Source: Acanthochromis polyacanthus
Taxonomy: Eukaryota; Chordata; Actinopteri; Pomacentridae
Reading direction: 5' to 3'
Assembly (NCBI RefSeq): GCF_021347895.1
Contig: NC_067117.1
Coordinates: forward strand, 21,880,358-21,944,357
Length of the DNA stretch: 64,000 nt
Made by a program: the position numbers and the translations under genes. Under the pieces are notes generated by a model that was given only the letters and a program-made list of their open reading frames with translations, had not been told where the DNA came from and did no database searches. Position 1 is the first letter of the stretch. The number at the start of each line of letters is the position of its first letter. Positions 25,973 through 36,900 of the stretch are shown piece after piece.

Positions 25973-26055
25973 TCATGTTCATTAAACATCCTTACTGCTT
26001 GAACCTGAAATTACACCAGACATATTGAGTACTTGAGAATTCCTCAGAGAAGTTG

Positions 26056-26090
26056 TGATTCCACTGGGAATTGAATCCAGGACCTTCTGC
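26056..26090 (-). tRNA. tRNA-Val(UAC), 3' half of an interrupted gene
   Basis: The minus strand reads from the 3' side of the anticodon stem (GCAGA) through the variable loop, the T arm (CTGGA-TTCAATT-CCCAG) and the acceptor TGGAATC with discriminator A, 35 nt in all. Its missing 5' half is found 2.8 kb away on the same strand at 28912-28949. The two halves add up to exactly 73 nt and their acceptor strands GGTTCCA/TGGAATC pair. A gene split by this much DNA cannot give a working tRNA. Confidence 0.7.
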
Positions 26091-28911
26091 ACGCGGGCCA
26101 CGTATAGTTAAGCTTAACTTTTCCCATTCATTCTCTATGGTAGTTCCTTACAGTACGGATGTAATATATTTTTGGCCACTATGGAGATTTGGGGGGCGCT
26201 GTTTCACCCTTTTTGGTAGCGCTTAAAAGCCCCCTCTTCTTACTGTATGATTGCCAGTCTGCAGCATGTAATCGTGTAGTCTGTTGATTTTAACTCTGAG
26301 CATGACTGGAATTGATTTCGGCGATCTACATGACTTTAAGTTACTGTAATTGTGTCGGGTTTTTGTGTGTATTTTGTAAGATTTGTAACAGTTTTTAAAA
26401 CAGAAATGTGACTTTTACTAGGGGGATGGATATTGTACTCAATGACATTTGCCATCTTAAAAATGTGAAAAATAGTAGCTTAACTGAGCAATATTTTCCC
26501 TGAACTAGTGTTACCAAATGACCAAATGAGTTAAGCTTTAATATTAGATTTACATTTGAGAGACTCAATGCTGAAACAATACTTGATATGAAAAAACACA
26601 GGTTGATACTCAATATCTGATTAATCTTAAGAAATGTTCTCAATTTTTGTATAATTTACAGTAAATTAAACACATTGAGTGTAAAAAATACATTTACAGT
26701 TTTACTGAGGCAGTATCTATTAGGGCATTATTTTTGTATGTGGATATGCAATTTTATGTCTTCAAATGGAATATTTGAAATAATGTGATTAAATTTACTG
26801 TAACAGGACAAACTACTACCCTTTGGTATTTTTTGGGCCAGATAATATTATTATTATTATTATTATTTTTACCTTATAATACTTAATTTTGAATTAAATG
26901 TATTTAAGTATTTAAATTAAACTATTTAAAACACAGGAAAGTTTAAATATTCTCAGTACTGTAGGGAAACTTTTATAAAGAAAGCCTTACCATTACTTGT
27001 GTGGCTTTAAGTAGAGCCAAGTTGTCTTTTTACACAGAATAAAAGCATAACAATAACCATACTTTTACATAACCACAATAGTTTTTGTACTCTTTCCACC
27101 CCTGGTATTATTGATTTTGGGACAGCAAAAATATTTTCCTGTGTCTAAGAGTGTAAACAAACTTTGCAAACCACACGTTAATTTTGATATACTCTTATAG
27201 AATTAATGTCATATTTGTATTTTGTTTTAGCTGTATGTTATGCTTTCTAATTGTAGACCCCTGCATATAATAATCAGGCCTTGGCAAAAAAATACTCTGC
27301 CATCTTCGGAATTTGTCCCAATTTAGTGTTTTCTTGTTTATAACTTTACTGCATGCTTGTGCTTTACTGTGTACATAGGAAAATGAAGAAAGGGGTCATC
27401 ATTTTTCCTGGAAAGATGCTTGTGTCCTTCAGGAGGGGCTCATCAATTTAATAATATCACTAATAACTTTTTAGTGTGACTCAGCATTCAGCTACTTTTA
27501 TGCTTTTTTTTTTTTTGACCATTTCGTCATTTTAACTCTTTATACTCTTGATTTTTTCCATTTCCAGCAATTATCATATTATTTAAAATTACCATTTATT
27601 ATCACTTATCATCAAATAGCATTCCTCAGATTTCTTTTTGCTCTTGTTAATCTTTTATTTTTATCTATTTTGTAACCCTGTTTTGAAAAGTGCTGTATAA
27701 ATAAAGTTTATTATTATGATAAAGTTTATTCAGAGTTTCACCAGTTTTTTTAACAAGAGATCTAATATTGTTGTGAGAATCTATTAAATTATCACACAGC
27801 AGAATGTTATTTTAAATTAGATCAATTTAATAAACAGAATACTTGAAAACATGTTAAATGTCAGCCACAGTGGTGGGAAGGCAGCACAGCAGATGGTAAT
27901 AATGACTGTCATTCTTCAGCTCAGTGTCTTTTTTTAAGCATGTTTGAACAGCCTTGGTTGTCCTTTACTTTATCCTCAGGAAGGGTCGGGCCACCAGTTG
28001 ACTTGAAACAATTCACAGATCTCTGCTCAACATGTAGATAACCTGCAACAACAGATAATATTCCACAATAATATTTTACAGTATATTGCAATCGTAAAAT
28101 TACACCAATGTACAAAATGCATAATTACATATGTTTTCAATGTATTCTTAAAAGTGAGCAGGATTATAAAAAACACGTTATATTTACTCTCTGTACTGTA
28201 ATTAAGTAGCATTTTGTGTAGTTATGAGTATTTTTGTAAAATCAGTACCTTTGCTTAGATTTCAGTAATTTCTATGGGAAACATAAAACTTTACAATTTT
28301 TAACATAGAGTCTGAGCGCTGTTTAAATGATAAATCATGTTATTGATCAATAAACTTATTAAAAATTATACACAAAGAGTGGAATGGCTATAATACTAAA
28401 AATGTTAAAACTCAACACTGGTGTGACTTAGTAAATAAACAACAGAATGTTGCAAAAGAATTTTATCACATATTCAATTTGACTGTTTATTTACAAAAGC
28501 ACCCTAATTTACAAATGCAAAGCAATGATGGCACATTTTGTGCACTATTTTAAGCATGAATTAACCTGTATTTTCTTCTTTAAACCTTATTCATATCATG
28601 ATTAATGAATTATATGGTAACAGAATTACTTGGCAGTAGTTATAACATAATTTAAGCACAATATATACCTTCATATGCCTTATTTATTTTGAGGTGCAAA
28701 TATTTTTGCATGACTTTGTGCAGTTACAGATTAATAGTGCTTAAATGGTTTTACTCAGATCAATTCAGCATTTGTACACACAGTAATTACCGTAAATGTT
28801 GAACACAAACATTGATCATGATGTGATTTGAACTGGTTTCGATCCCACGCCTGGCGGACGGCATCTGACTCTCTAAATTCTCTGCTACGGGTATACGTGG
28901 CTGGCCTCCGC
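26091..28911 (-). mobile_element. 2.8-kb insert inside tRNA-Val, possible DNA transposon
   Basis: This AT-rich segment separates the two halves of the tRNA-Val gene. Its ends are imperfect inverted repeats: ACGCGG then GCCACGTATA at the left, and the reverse complement of ACGCGG, AGGCCA and GCCACGTATA at the right. The similarity stops after about 23 bp. A clear target duplication is not visible. No transposase motif is found in any frame, so it would be non-autonomous. A stretch near 27685-27728 (AAAGTGCTGTATAAATAAAG and following) resembles a common fish retroelement tail. An alternative is an older tandem tRNA-Val pair that lost complementary halves. Confidence 0.45.
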
Positions 28912-28949
28912 GTGTAAAGCAGATGTGATGACCACTACACTATGGAACC
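28912..28949 (-). tRNA. tRNA-Val(UAC), 5' half of an interrupted gene
   Basis: The minus strand starts at 28949 with acceptor GGTTCCA, then the A-box TAGTGTAGTGG, the D arm, the anticodon stem TCTGC and the loop TTTACAC (anticodon UAC). It breaks off exactly after the loop. The continuation starting GCAGA lies at 26090 on the same strand. The break is next to the position where nuclear tRNA introns sit (between bases 37 and 38), but the gap is far too long for a tRNA intron. Confidence 0.7.
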
Positions 28950-30760
28950 CCTGCAACTTTTTAGCTCGCCAACCGTCCGGGGCCTCAGAAGTCTGGCTCT
29001 GTAGAACAGGATTGCACTGGACATGATGTTCACCAGTCCTGAATGTTTTGCCATGTTTTGCAACTGATTGCGGTACTTAGATTTCCGATATTTTAGATAA
29101 CATGACACATGTTGTTTCATACCTCAACAATCTACTGCACAAAGAGAGGAGACTCCCACACTCATGAAGGATATCTGGAGGTCGTCGCTGTTTAGACGCT
29201 GTAAAACTTCAATAATAACCCCTTCGATACCTTTGTTGACTATAGTAATGGTGTTTGCTTTTCTAATGTATTGTGCTAGCCATTGTGCTAAGGCTATGCT
29301 TATTTTTTTGGTTAATTCTACTTTTGGCTAATATGTACAATTGCCACTTCTGAGAGATGGTGTTTATGACTGAACTCCATCATTTTTTTAGAGATTATGT
29401 GTGAGCCATTCAGCTAGCATTACTTGTTTTCTCCTAGTATTTACTGACCAATTGCTGAAATCATGTTAAAATCACAGCTAGCTAACAACTGTATATTGCT
29501 CTACTACTAATAATAATCAGTTGTATTAGTCTTGACTGGTGGTTATGTTTCCATTTAAAATCTCTGATGGTGTTACTTTTATTGTCAGAAATTGTATCTT
29601 GTGTAAGCTTTAAGTGCTCACAAAGAGGAAAAATATGATGGAAATTTCTAATTAAATCAAAATGTAGATGTCACTACATAACATCATGCTCATGTGGTGC
29701 CTATAAGACATAGGGTAAACTGGGGTAAGGTGCTGCCTTGACATACAGAATTTCTGATGCAGTTTTTATGGTACTGTTAAAGTAAGGGCAGCATCAAAAT
29801 TTTATTTTTTCCCCCCAAAGAAGTAACAAAGCTGAATTGATCAAAATGATTTACTTAGTAAAATTTCCCACTCTGGGCTTTTTCCTTCACCACCCAGGGA
29901 AAATTTCTCTTTTAAAGATGCAACATTTAGTTTCATAATAACAGAATTGTAATTACCAAAGGATTCACTTGTCCATGGCCTGCTTAATCTGTCCATTTGC
30001 TTTGCCTCAGGCGAAGACAAAAATATGGCAATAAAGAGCTTGTTTGGAGGCCCTGAATGTTCAAGCTATCAGTCAGAGACACTAACCAACTTGTATCCTG
30101 TTTTCCTTGGCTGTAAAAGAAAAAATTGTATTCTTTTCCTTTCACTCCTTCCTCTCAGCTCATTTCTGAACAACTGGTGTGAGTCCATCTGCAGTTGCTA
30201 AATTAAACTTACAGAAAGACACACTTTTTGAGTTTGGGCTTTATTCAAAGCTGAAAAGTTTGCAAAAAAAGTATTATACTGTTTAATTCACATTTTTACA
30301 AGTTATTCAGATTTTTTTTGTCCTATTATTCATCCTTATGAAAGGGCAAGATGGCTTTGAAAACAGCTAAAAATCAGAATCAACCACAAATAAAACATTT
30401 CATTATCATCATCAGCAACATGCCAAATTCAACAGGCACAAAAGCTTTGTGGCACGAGAGACAGTTCTATATACTCTATTGATTGACTAGGCTGTGCAAA
30501 CAAACTCAATATAAGAAACTCACAAGAAGAAAATAAGCTAGAACTAATTAAATATATAGTTTTTATAAATTCATCTATATATTTAGTAAATCTAATAAAT
30601 GCATTTGCTGATAGTTATAGAGATCTTTATGTAAACTGTTCACATTAAAAATTTGCATATTTATGCCACTATAGCACATTCTCTCCTTAGTAATTTATTC
30701 GTTCTGTGCTGTTCTTTGTAGAAGCAAACAGTGGTGACATGGGTAAAATTGAATGAACCA
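28950..30760. other. intergenic DNA upstream of slc25a26
   Basis: AT-rich sequence without a recognised gene. The phrase GGGTAAACTGGGGTAAG near 29713 resembles a common fish repeat end. No exon of an opposing gene was found next to the slc25a26 promoter. Confidence 0.5.
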
Positions 30761-30823
30761 CATTTAGAGCGACGTACGTCATTGGCATGCGTCGTGACGT
30801 CGCGCGGAAGTAGTTCGGCAAAG

Positions 30824-30862
30824 ATGGCTGCGTCCTTGACAGGCGTGTTTTGGTTTCAGTGA
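30824..30862 (+). CDS. upstream ORF 1 (12 codons)
   Basis: An ATG embedded in the YY1-like motif opens a 12-residue frame that stops at TGA, 74 bases before the slc25a26 ATG. It is only translated if transcription starts upstream of 30824, which is uncertain. Confidence 0.3.
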   Translation: MAASLTGVFWFQ

Positions 30863-30872
30863 AGTGTCAAAC

Positions 30873-30920
30873 ATGCACAGCAGTTGCTGTTTTACGGGTT
30901 ACAAGACTGTCAAGGATTGA
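30873..30920 (+). CDS. upstream ORF 2 (15 codons)
   Basis: A second short frame, ending 15 bases before the main ATG. Its start has A at -3. If in the mature leader, it could lower or regulate translation of the carrier. Confidence 0.35.
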   Translation: MHSSCCFTGYKTVKD

Positions 30921-30935
30921 TTTTGAGAGCGGAAT

Positions 30936-30968
30936 ATGGACAGACGAGAGTTCGTCGCGTCTCTGATG
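30936..30968 (+). CDS. slc25a26: slc25a26 coding exon 1
   Basis: Encodes the first 11 residues, [11 protein letters not shown], the matrix or intermembrane tip leading into helix 1. The donor is GTGAGA directly after the second ATG. Intron 1 is 2002 bp. Confidence 0.9.
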
Positions 30969-33900
30969 GTGAGATGAGCATTTTCGAGAGTCGAGCTTTA
31001 GATAACTGAGCATCATCTGATGTACCTGCAACAAACTGACACCGGAGCAGTTCTTTGTAGCTTAAACAAATTTGCATGCAAAATATATTAGACGAGTTAA
31101 AACACTAGTAACCTGCTGCATAAGTCCATAACAAACGGGGATTCTTACTCGAACATCTTTTGAATGTAACCTGATACACTGCACCATTTTCAAATTATTT
31201 CAGAGTAAAGATGAATATGAAATGTCTTCCAAGTAAGGTCATCCCACTTTCTTTGTAGTGCTACAGCAATAGTTCTCGGGTTTACAGCTACAATCATATA
31301 TAAAGATTTGTCTTGGAAATAACCGTTTTCATAAATTGAAGTTATTAGTAATTTAAGTGACCGACCCTGTAGTCCAATAGAAGAGATGCATGTGCTGGAG
31401 AGGAAAACAAACTTCACCCATGAAGTCCCATAACACAATAACCCAAATAAATAGTCACTGTGCAATCTTTTATTGTTACTTGGCTGCCTGCTGTCATATT
31501 TTAATAGTTACTTTACTGTTTAGAGACATTTCTGTATAGGAGCATACACGATAATGTAACTGCTGCAAATATCCTGTTGTGAGATTGTTAAACGGAAAAA
31601 AATCAGTGATAAAACATTTCATGTGGTTTCAAAATAGTTTGACTTCAGTAAACAAATTCGAATTTTACAAACAGTAAAATAATATCCCATGCTGTGATCA
31701 ACTTTATCATATTATTTAAATAAACATATACATTTGCAGCAAAAAATAAAATCTTTGTACCAAATTTAGAATAACACCTTTACTTAATACCTTTGCTTAT
31801 GTTTTTTCCTTTTAAAGAAAACTTTCAAATAAAGACTTTTAATTAAAAATGTTTGTTCTTCGGTTTTGATTGGATACTAGTGTGATGTGCAGCCAGTCAA
31901 ACGCTTCTTTCAGACACGGGACATGGAACATTGCAGACTTCATCAACACTTCTTTTTGCCATTTCCAACACTAATGATCAAATACAAATTCACTATAAAC
32001 CAAAATTTGGCACAGGCGTGAATAATATTGGATTTTAACTGTAAGTAAAGTTGCCCTGTCTTGACAAGGTGCAACAATGACACATAACACAAATGCATCA
32101 GTAGTGGTATAATGTACAAATAATATAGTACAATGAAATACAATATGGGCTGCACAGTGGCGTAGTGGTTAGCACTTTCGCCTTGCAGCAAGAAGATCCC
32201 TGGTTCGAATCCCCAGGGTGGGCCTGGGATCTTTCTGCATGGAGTTTGCATGTTCTCTCTGTGCATGTGTGGGTTTTCTCCGGGTACTGCGGCTTCCTCC
32301 CACAGTCCAAAAATATGCTGAGGTTAATTGGTTACTCTAAATTGCCCGTAGGTGTGAATGTGAGTGTGATTGTTTGTCTGTATATGTAGCCCTGCGACAG
32401 ACTGGCGACCAGTCCAGGGTGTCCCTTGCCTTCGAGTCAGCTGGGATAGGCTCCAGCACCCCCTGCGACCCTAGTGAGGATAAAGCGGTGTATAGAGAGA
32501 GATGGATGGGAATAAAATATTGAAAATAATGTTTAATACTGAGGCATACAGTATACTAATAATGGTAATATAGAATAATGGTGGTATTTATAGTATTGAC
32601 ACTTTTTGTACTTTTTCTGTCTACCTACCTTAGAACAAATAGCACATATTTAAAGATAGTAACTAACTGGTGAGCTCAGTGGAGCAGTTACCTGCTAAAG
32701 AGTATATTTTTTGCTTTAGGAGTTGGTAGAGACCAAAACAAAAGAGCAGGTTGAATATTAGATTTAGTCTAGTGGGCGGAGCTAATTTTTATATTTGTAA
32801 ATAATCAACTTTTTTCTGCATATAAAGCTAATATTACAGTGTTTTGGTGTTATATTTACGTCTCTGTTAATGCACATTTAAGGGGGAAAAACACTGAATA
32901 CATATTTCACCGCTAAGGTTAAAGGGTGTGTATTTCAACATTGTGTCTCACAAAGTGACTGTCTCTGCAGGCAGGAGGCTGTGCGGGGATGTGTGTTGAT
33001 CTGACCCTGTTCCCCCTGGACACCATTAAGACCAGACTGCAGAGTCAGCAGGGCTTCTACAAGGCTGGGGGCTTTAGGGGCATCTATGCTGGGGTCCCAT
33101 CTGCTGCTGTTGGCTCCTTCCCCAATGGTGAGGCCTTCATTGTCATAGCTGAATTTAGGTTCACTCATTCACTGTTATTTGTGATGGACATTCACTCAGA
33201 GGCACATACCAAACAGGTATAGGTCATTCAGCCAGGACCTAACCTTGTGCTGTTCTCATTATAATAATGACTGAGGTAGGTGAACAGTGCTTATCACATA
33301 TTTGTGGATTTTTTGCTGCTTTGTGGCTGTGGGTTGTATAGATCAATTTGGTAATTAACAACTTCATTTTTTTTGTTCATTTTTTGTGCCTTTAAGTTTT
33401 CACCTTGTATTCTTTCTATGTATCTGGAGTTGCTGACTTTTCAACATTTCTGAACAAGCAAACACTTCCTCTTTAGAAGAGTGTCTACAGATTAAAAAGC
33501 TATACTCAAACAAATCAAATGTAAAATCGACAAACCACAAATATGTAATATTCATAATTAAAAGAAACAAAGCAGATAGGTCACATGGAATGAAGGGAAT
33601 CAGCGGTTCCAGATGAGATGCTTTTAAATTAAAACGACCTTAGGGAGTGACCAGTGTAACCTCTTATTTAAACCCTCTGACATCGGGGGTCTATTTGCTA
33701 TTGAAATATGTGTTTTCATCAAGATCTTAAGAGCTCTCTAAAAGCTTCACAAAAAAGACTGTAAATGGCAGTGGATTTAAAAAGAGCTTTATTATTTATG
33801 TCATCTGGAAAATCATCTACAAGTGGCACAAATTTCAACTAACTGCAATTTTGTTGAGGACTAGTTGCTTCAGGAAATTCAACTAAAGAGCAGATTGTTT

Positions 33901-36900
33901 GATGCAAAAGAAGTCTCCAAGACCTGCACATTTCATCACAGTATTTGAAGGTAACTCCCACGACTCCTGTGTCACAGAGCATGTGTCGACAATCAGAAAT
34001 CTCAAATACGACCTGAGTGGAAGGTGTACCAGGAGAAAGCCTTTGCTATAATTATGAAAGAAAGAAAGAATTTTGATTAAGGGATTAATAGTAGCTTATG
34101 AGGCCAAGTGTGTATTTGCTATATCACATCTACAGGTGTTTTTGCTGAATAGATAACTAACAAAGCTTTATAGTGTTGTTCAAATATACCACCTGTAGGA
34201 GATGTTTCACAAAGGATCACATGTTAACTTGTTCAAATGTGCCAAAAAAGCAACCAATGATCATGGCATGTTTTTATTTCTATATCTAACTCTTCAGACA
34301 TTTCAAGCAAAGTTCTGTTCTCTATTTGTCTCACGGGTGGATCATGCTACTCTTTTTTCTTTCCCACTTTTGAGATTTGAGGTCTGCTTTATAGCAGACA
34401 CAATGAGTCGATTAATAGCATGGATTAAATGAGTTGTTAATCAGACAACTGAAGAAGAAAAAAATGCCAAATATTCCCCTTCTCTAGCATCTTAAATGTG
34501 ATGATTTGCAATTTTTAATGTTTGTTAAGAACATTTTTAGACATTTTAATACTCGGAACCGTAAAATAACTGATGCTTTGACGCTTGTCCTCAAATGGTT
34601 TAAATGAAGCTGCCTTACCAGGACCTGCTTTGTGCTTTAAAATCCTATTTAAATATGCCTTTTATATATATTTTTTTATATACTGTGATTGTTTTCTGAA
34701 TGCCTTTTCTGTTTTGTTTTGTTCTGTTTTGCTTTGTTTTATGTAAAGCAAATTGATTTGCCTTGTAGTTGAAATGTCCTATATATATATAAAAAATAAA
34801 CAACTTGGGTTGCCTTATGACTTGCCTCTGCAAAATCTTTTCAGCAGCTTATTACTATCTGTATTTTAGTGTTTTCCACTGGCAGATAGTGTTTTACTAA
34901 TGGTCAGCTTATCTAGAAGTAGCAGATCACCAGCAGGTTGGAAACAAATGTGGTTACCACACAGCATTTAATCAAAAAGCTAACATTTTGAATTGTTCTG
35001 TTTGCTAATGCACCATTCTGTCTCCCATTTCTCCTGCATTTCTAAACAGGCCTTTGAATCAAAAACAAGTAATAAGACTAATAAATACAAGAATATTTTA
35101 AAAACGTCACTTTGAATTGAAGCAGCTTTATTTGAGTACTGCAGAGCAGAAATAGAAGCACTGGTATTTGATAGTTACTAGAACATTTAGTCAACAGATG
35201 GGTAAACCTTTTGAATTAATGAGTCAGTATGCGTATGTCCACAGCCTTTTACAAGAGCATATCAGAGAGAATGGAAAAGATGAGATGCTGGAGCCATATG
35301 TTGGTTCTTAAAATGTAGTCCTGTCATTTTTTTATTGTTGGTTTTTTGGACACTGACAAGAAGAATTTATTTAACTTGTGGGAGGAAGAGAGAACTGAAC
35401 TCTTTCCATGTGAGACATTTTTAACTTTCTTAGCCTTTACATGTGTTGTAAATGCAGACACACATCCACACACACTCACCTCAGCTTCTCCCCTGTCAGC
35501 GGTAGTGAGGGATATTAATTGCCCTATGCTGGTTGACTAATGGGCCTTAAATGGCTGTGGTTCTGCTTGGTTTCAGCCGCTGCTTTCTTTGTCACCTACG
35601 ATTGCACAAAGTCCCTCCTCAGTGCCGGCGGAGTGCTCGCAGCACCACATGTGGCACCTGTCACTCACATGCTGGCCGCCTCCCTGGGAGAAATAGTAAG
35701 TCCTGCAATCCCTTTCATTCTCCTGTCTTTTGCCTCCTCTCATGTGGATTTCTACCCCTTTTCCACTCTGCCAGCACACTTTTAAATCGTTTTCATTTGT
35801 TTATGCCTAACTTATTCCCAGTCCTTCCCTCTTTAGAAGGCCAGCTGTGTTACGCGCTTGTTGTTGCTCGTCTGTGTTCCTGCCCTTGTTGTTTCTTTCC
35901 CATCGCTGTATGTCCCAAATGAACACCACCAGCATGTCCGATAATGTTGTTGCCTTTTTTAGATTTCACTACTATTCCAGGGGGCGGTTGGGGTGGGGGG
36001 TGGGCGGGGGTGATGGTGAGTTTGTGGTTTTGGCTGTAGGCCTCGGGGTCCATCTGGGTGAGTTAAGAGGGCTTCCTCAGAACGGTCCCAGGCTTTCCCC
36101 CACCAGCTGGGTAAATAAGATCTCATTACTGCCTATTGACTCATCTGCTTTCCCAGCTCAGACCCCCAGACTCTGCCAATCTAGTCTGGGGAATTCGGGC
36201 TTGAAACCAGTGAGCAGCAGTGCAATTTCCTCAGCCCGTCCTCTCCCGGTCGCTCACAGGGAACCACTGCATTCAATCCGCATGGGGGCCGCGGGTATTC
36301 ACACTGGCATTGAGGGGGTACAGAGGAAAGAGGGATGCCCCCCTGCTATACCCCAGGATGTCTGTGAAATTCTAGGGCTTTAGTATTCATGGCTTTTGGA
36401 TGGATGTAATTTAGCCAAGTTTTGCATGTTTATGAAATGAGATTATTTCTCTTTGGCAGGGTGTTCACCCTACTTGAGTTTATCTGTGTCTCTGACCCTC
36501 ATAGTGTTCGAAAGACGACGCCGTGTCACTCTCAGATTCACATTTCAGGGGAATTGCATCTCGTTTCTGTCGTCTAAGTTGTTGCCATCAATATAGCAGT
36601 TATTGCAAATACTAGGTGTAGTTCTTAACAATTGGTATTAGAGATGTTATTTTTTTTAACCTAATAAACATACTGACCAATAATCAGAAAATGAGGCACA
36701 AAATGTGTTGTACGTTAGCTGTAGTATGTGGTTGTACTGTTTAATGAGATGGAATACTGGCTTATTTACTGTGTTTAATACTGCAGCGACCTGACAATTC
36801 GGTTGCTCAGACTATGGGTAGTTCTGTGTCGGCAAGCAGATAGTTTTTGGAGGGTTTCGCTAGCAACGGTCACCATGACAGACACTCCTGTGGTGGTTAC

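Larger units (their letters stand above)
23530..26050 (+). repeat. tandem array of tRNA-Thr-bearing units
   Basis: At least three and probably four copies of a unit of roughly 500 bp follow one another. Each unit shows the landmarks AAGTCCCAAAATGCAG, a CAAGGCCGTCAA segment, TCATCCATACTAAATGGCA just before a tRNA-Thr, and a CATTCACTCCATTGAGTACT segment after it. Spacing is 504 bp between the last two tRNAs and 961 bp between the middle two, where about 450-500 bp of other DNA is inserted. The first unit is interrupted by the element at 23617-24056. Segmental tandem duplication of a tRNA locus is the simplest reading. Confidence 0.8.
30765..30935 (+). promoter_or_regulatory. slc25a26 promoter and 5' UTR region
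   Basis: CpG density rises sharply here. The block holds GACGTACGTCA (about 30770), TGACGTCG (a CRE-like site, 30795-30802), GCGGAAGT (ETS-like, about 30804) and AAGATGGCTGC (YY1-like, 30821-30831). YY1 sites in this form often sit just downstream of the start of nuclear genes for mitochondrial proteins, so transcription probably starts near 30800-30825. There is no TATA box. The combination suits a housekeeping mitochondrial gene. The exact start needs transcript data. Confidence 0.65.

Noticed and set aside
24368..25982. Minus-strand frames with a shared string MKAWMGVEPMIFGLQDQ
   Set aside because: Similarity between them comes from the repeated tRNA-Thr genes read in antisense, not from a protein family.
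31943..32310. Minus-strand open frames near 32 kb
   Set aside because: They are antisense readings of the SINE at 32147-32510.
32935..33222. Minus-strand frame and extended plus-strand frame over slc25a26 exon 2
   Set aside because: The minus-strand frame is the shadow of the real exon. The plus-strand frame runs past the GTGAGG donor into the intron.
35847..36383. 178-residue open frame after slc25a26 exon 3
   Set aside because: It crosses a G-rich low-complexity tract in intron 3, has no family signature, and is not needed for the carrier, whose frame continues at 44591.
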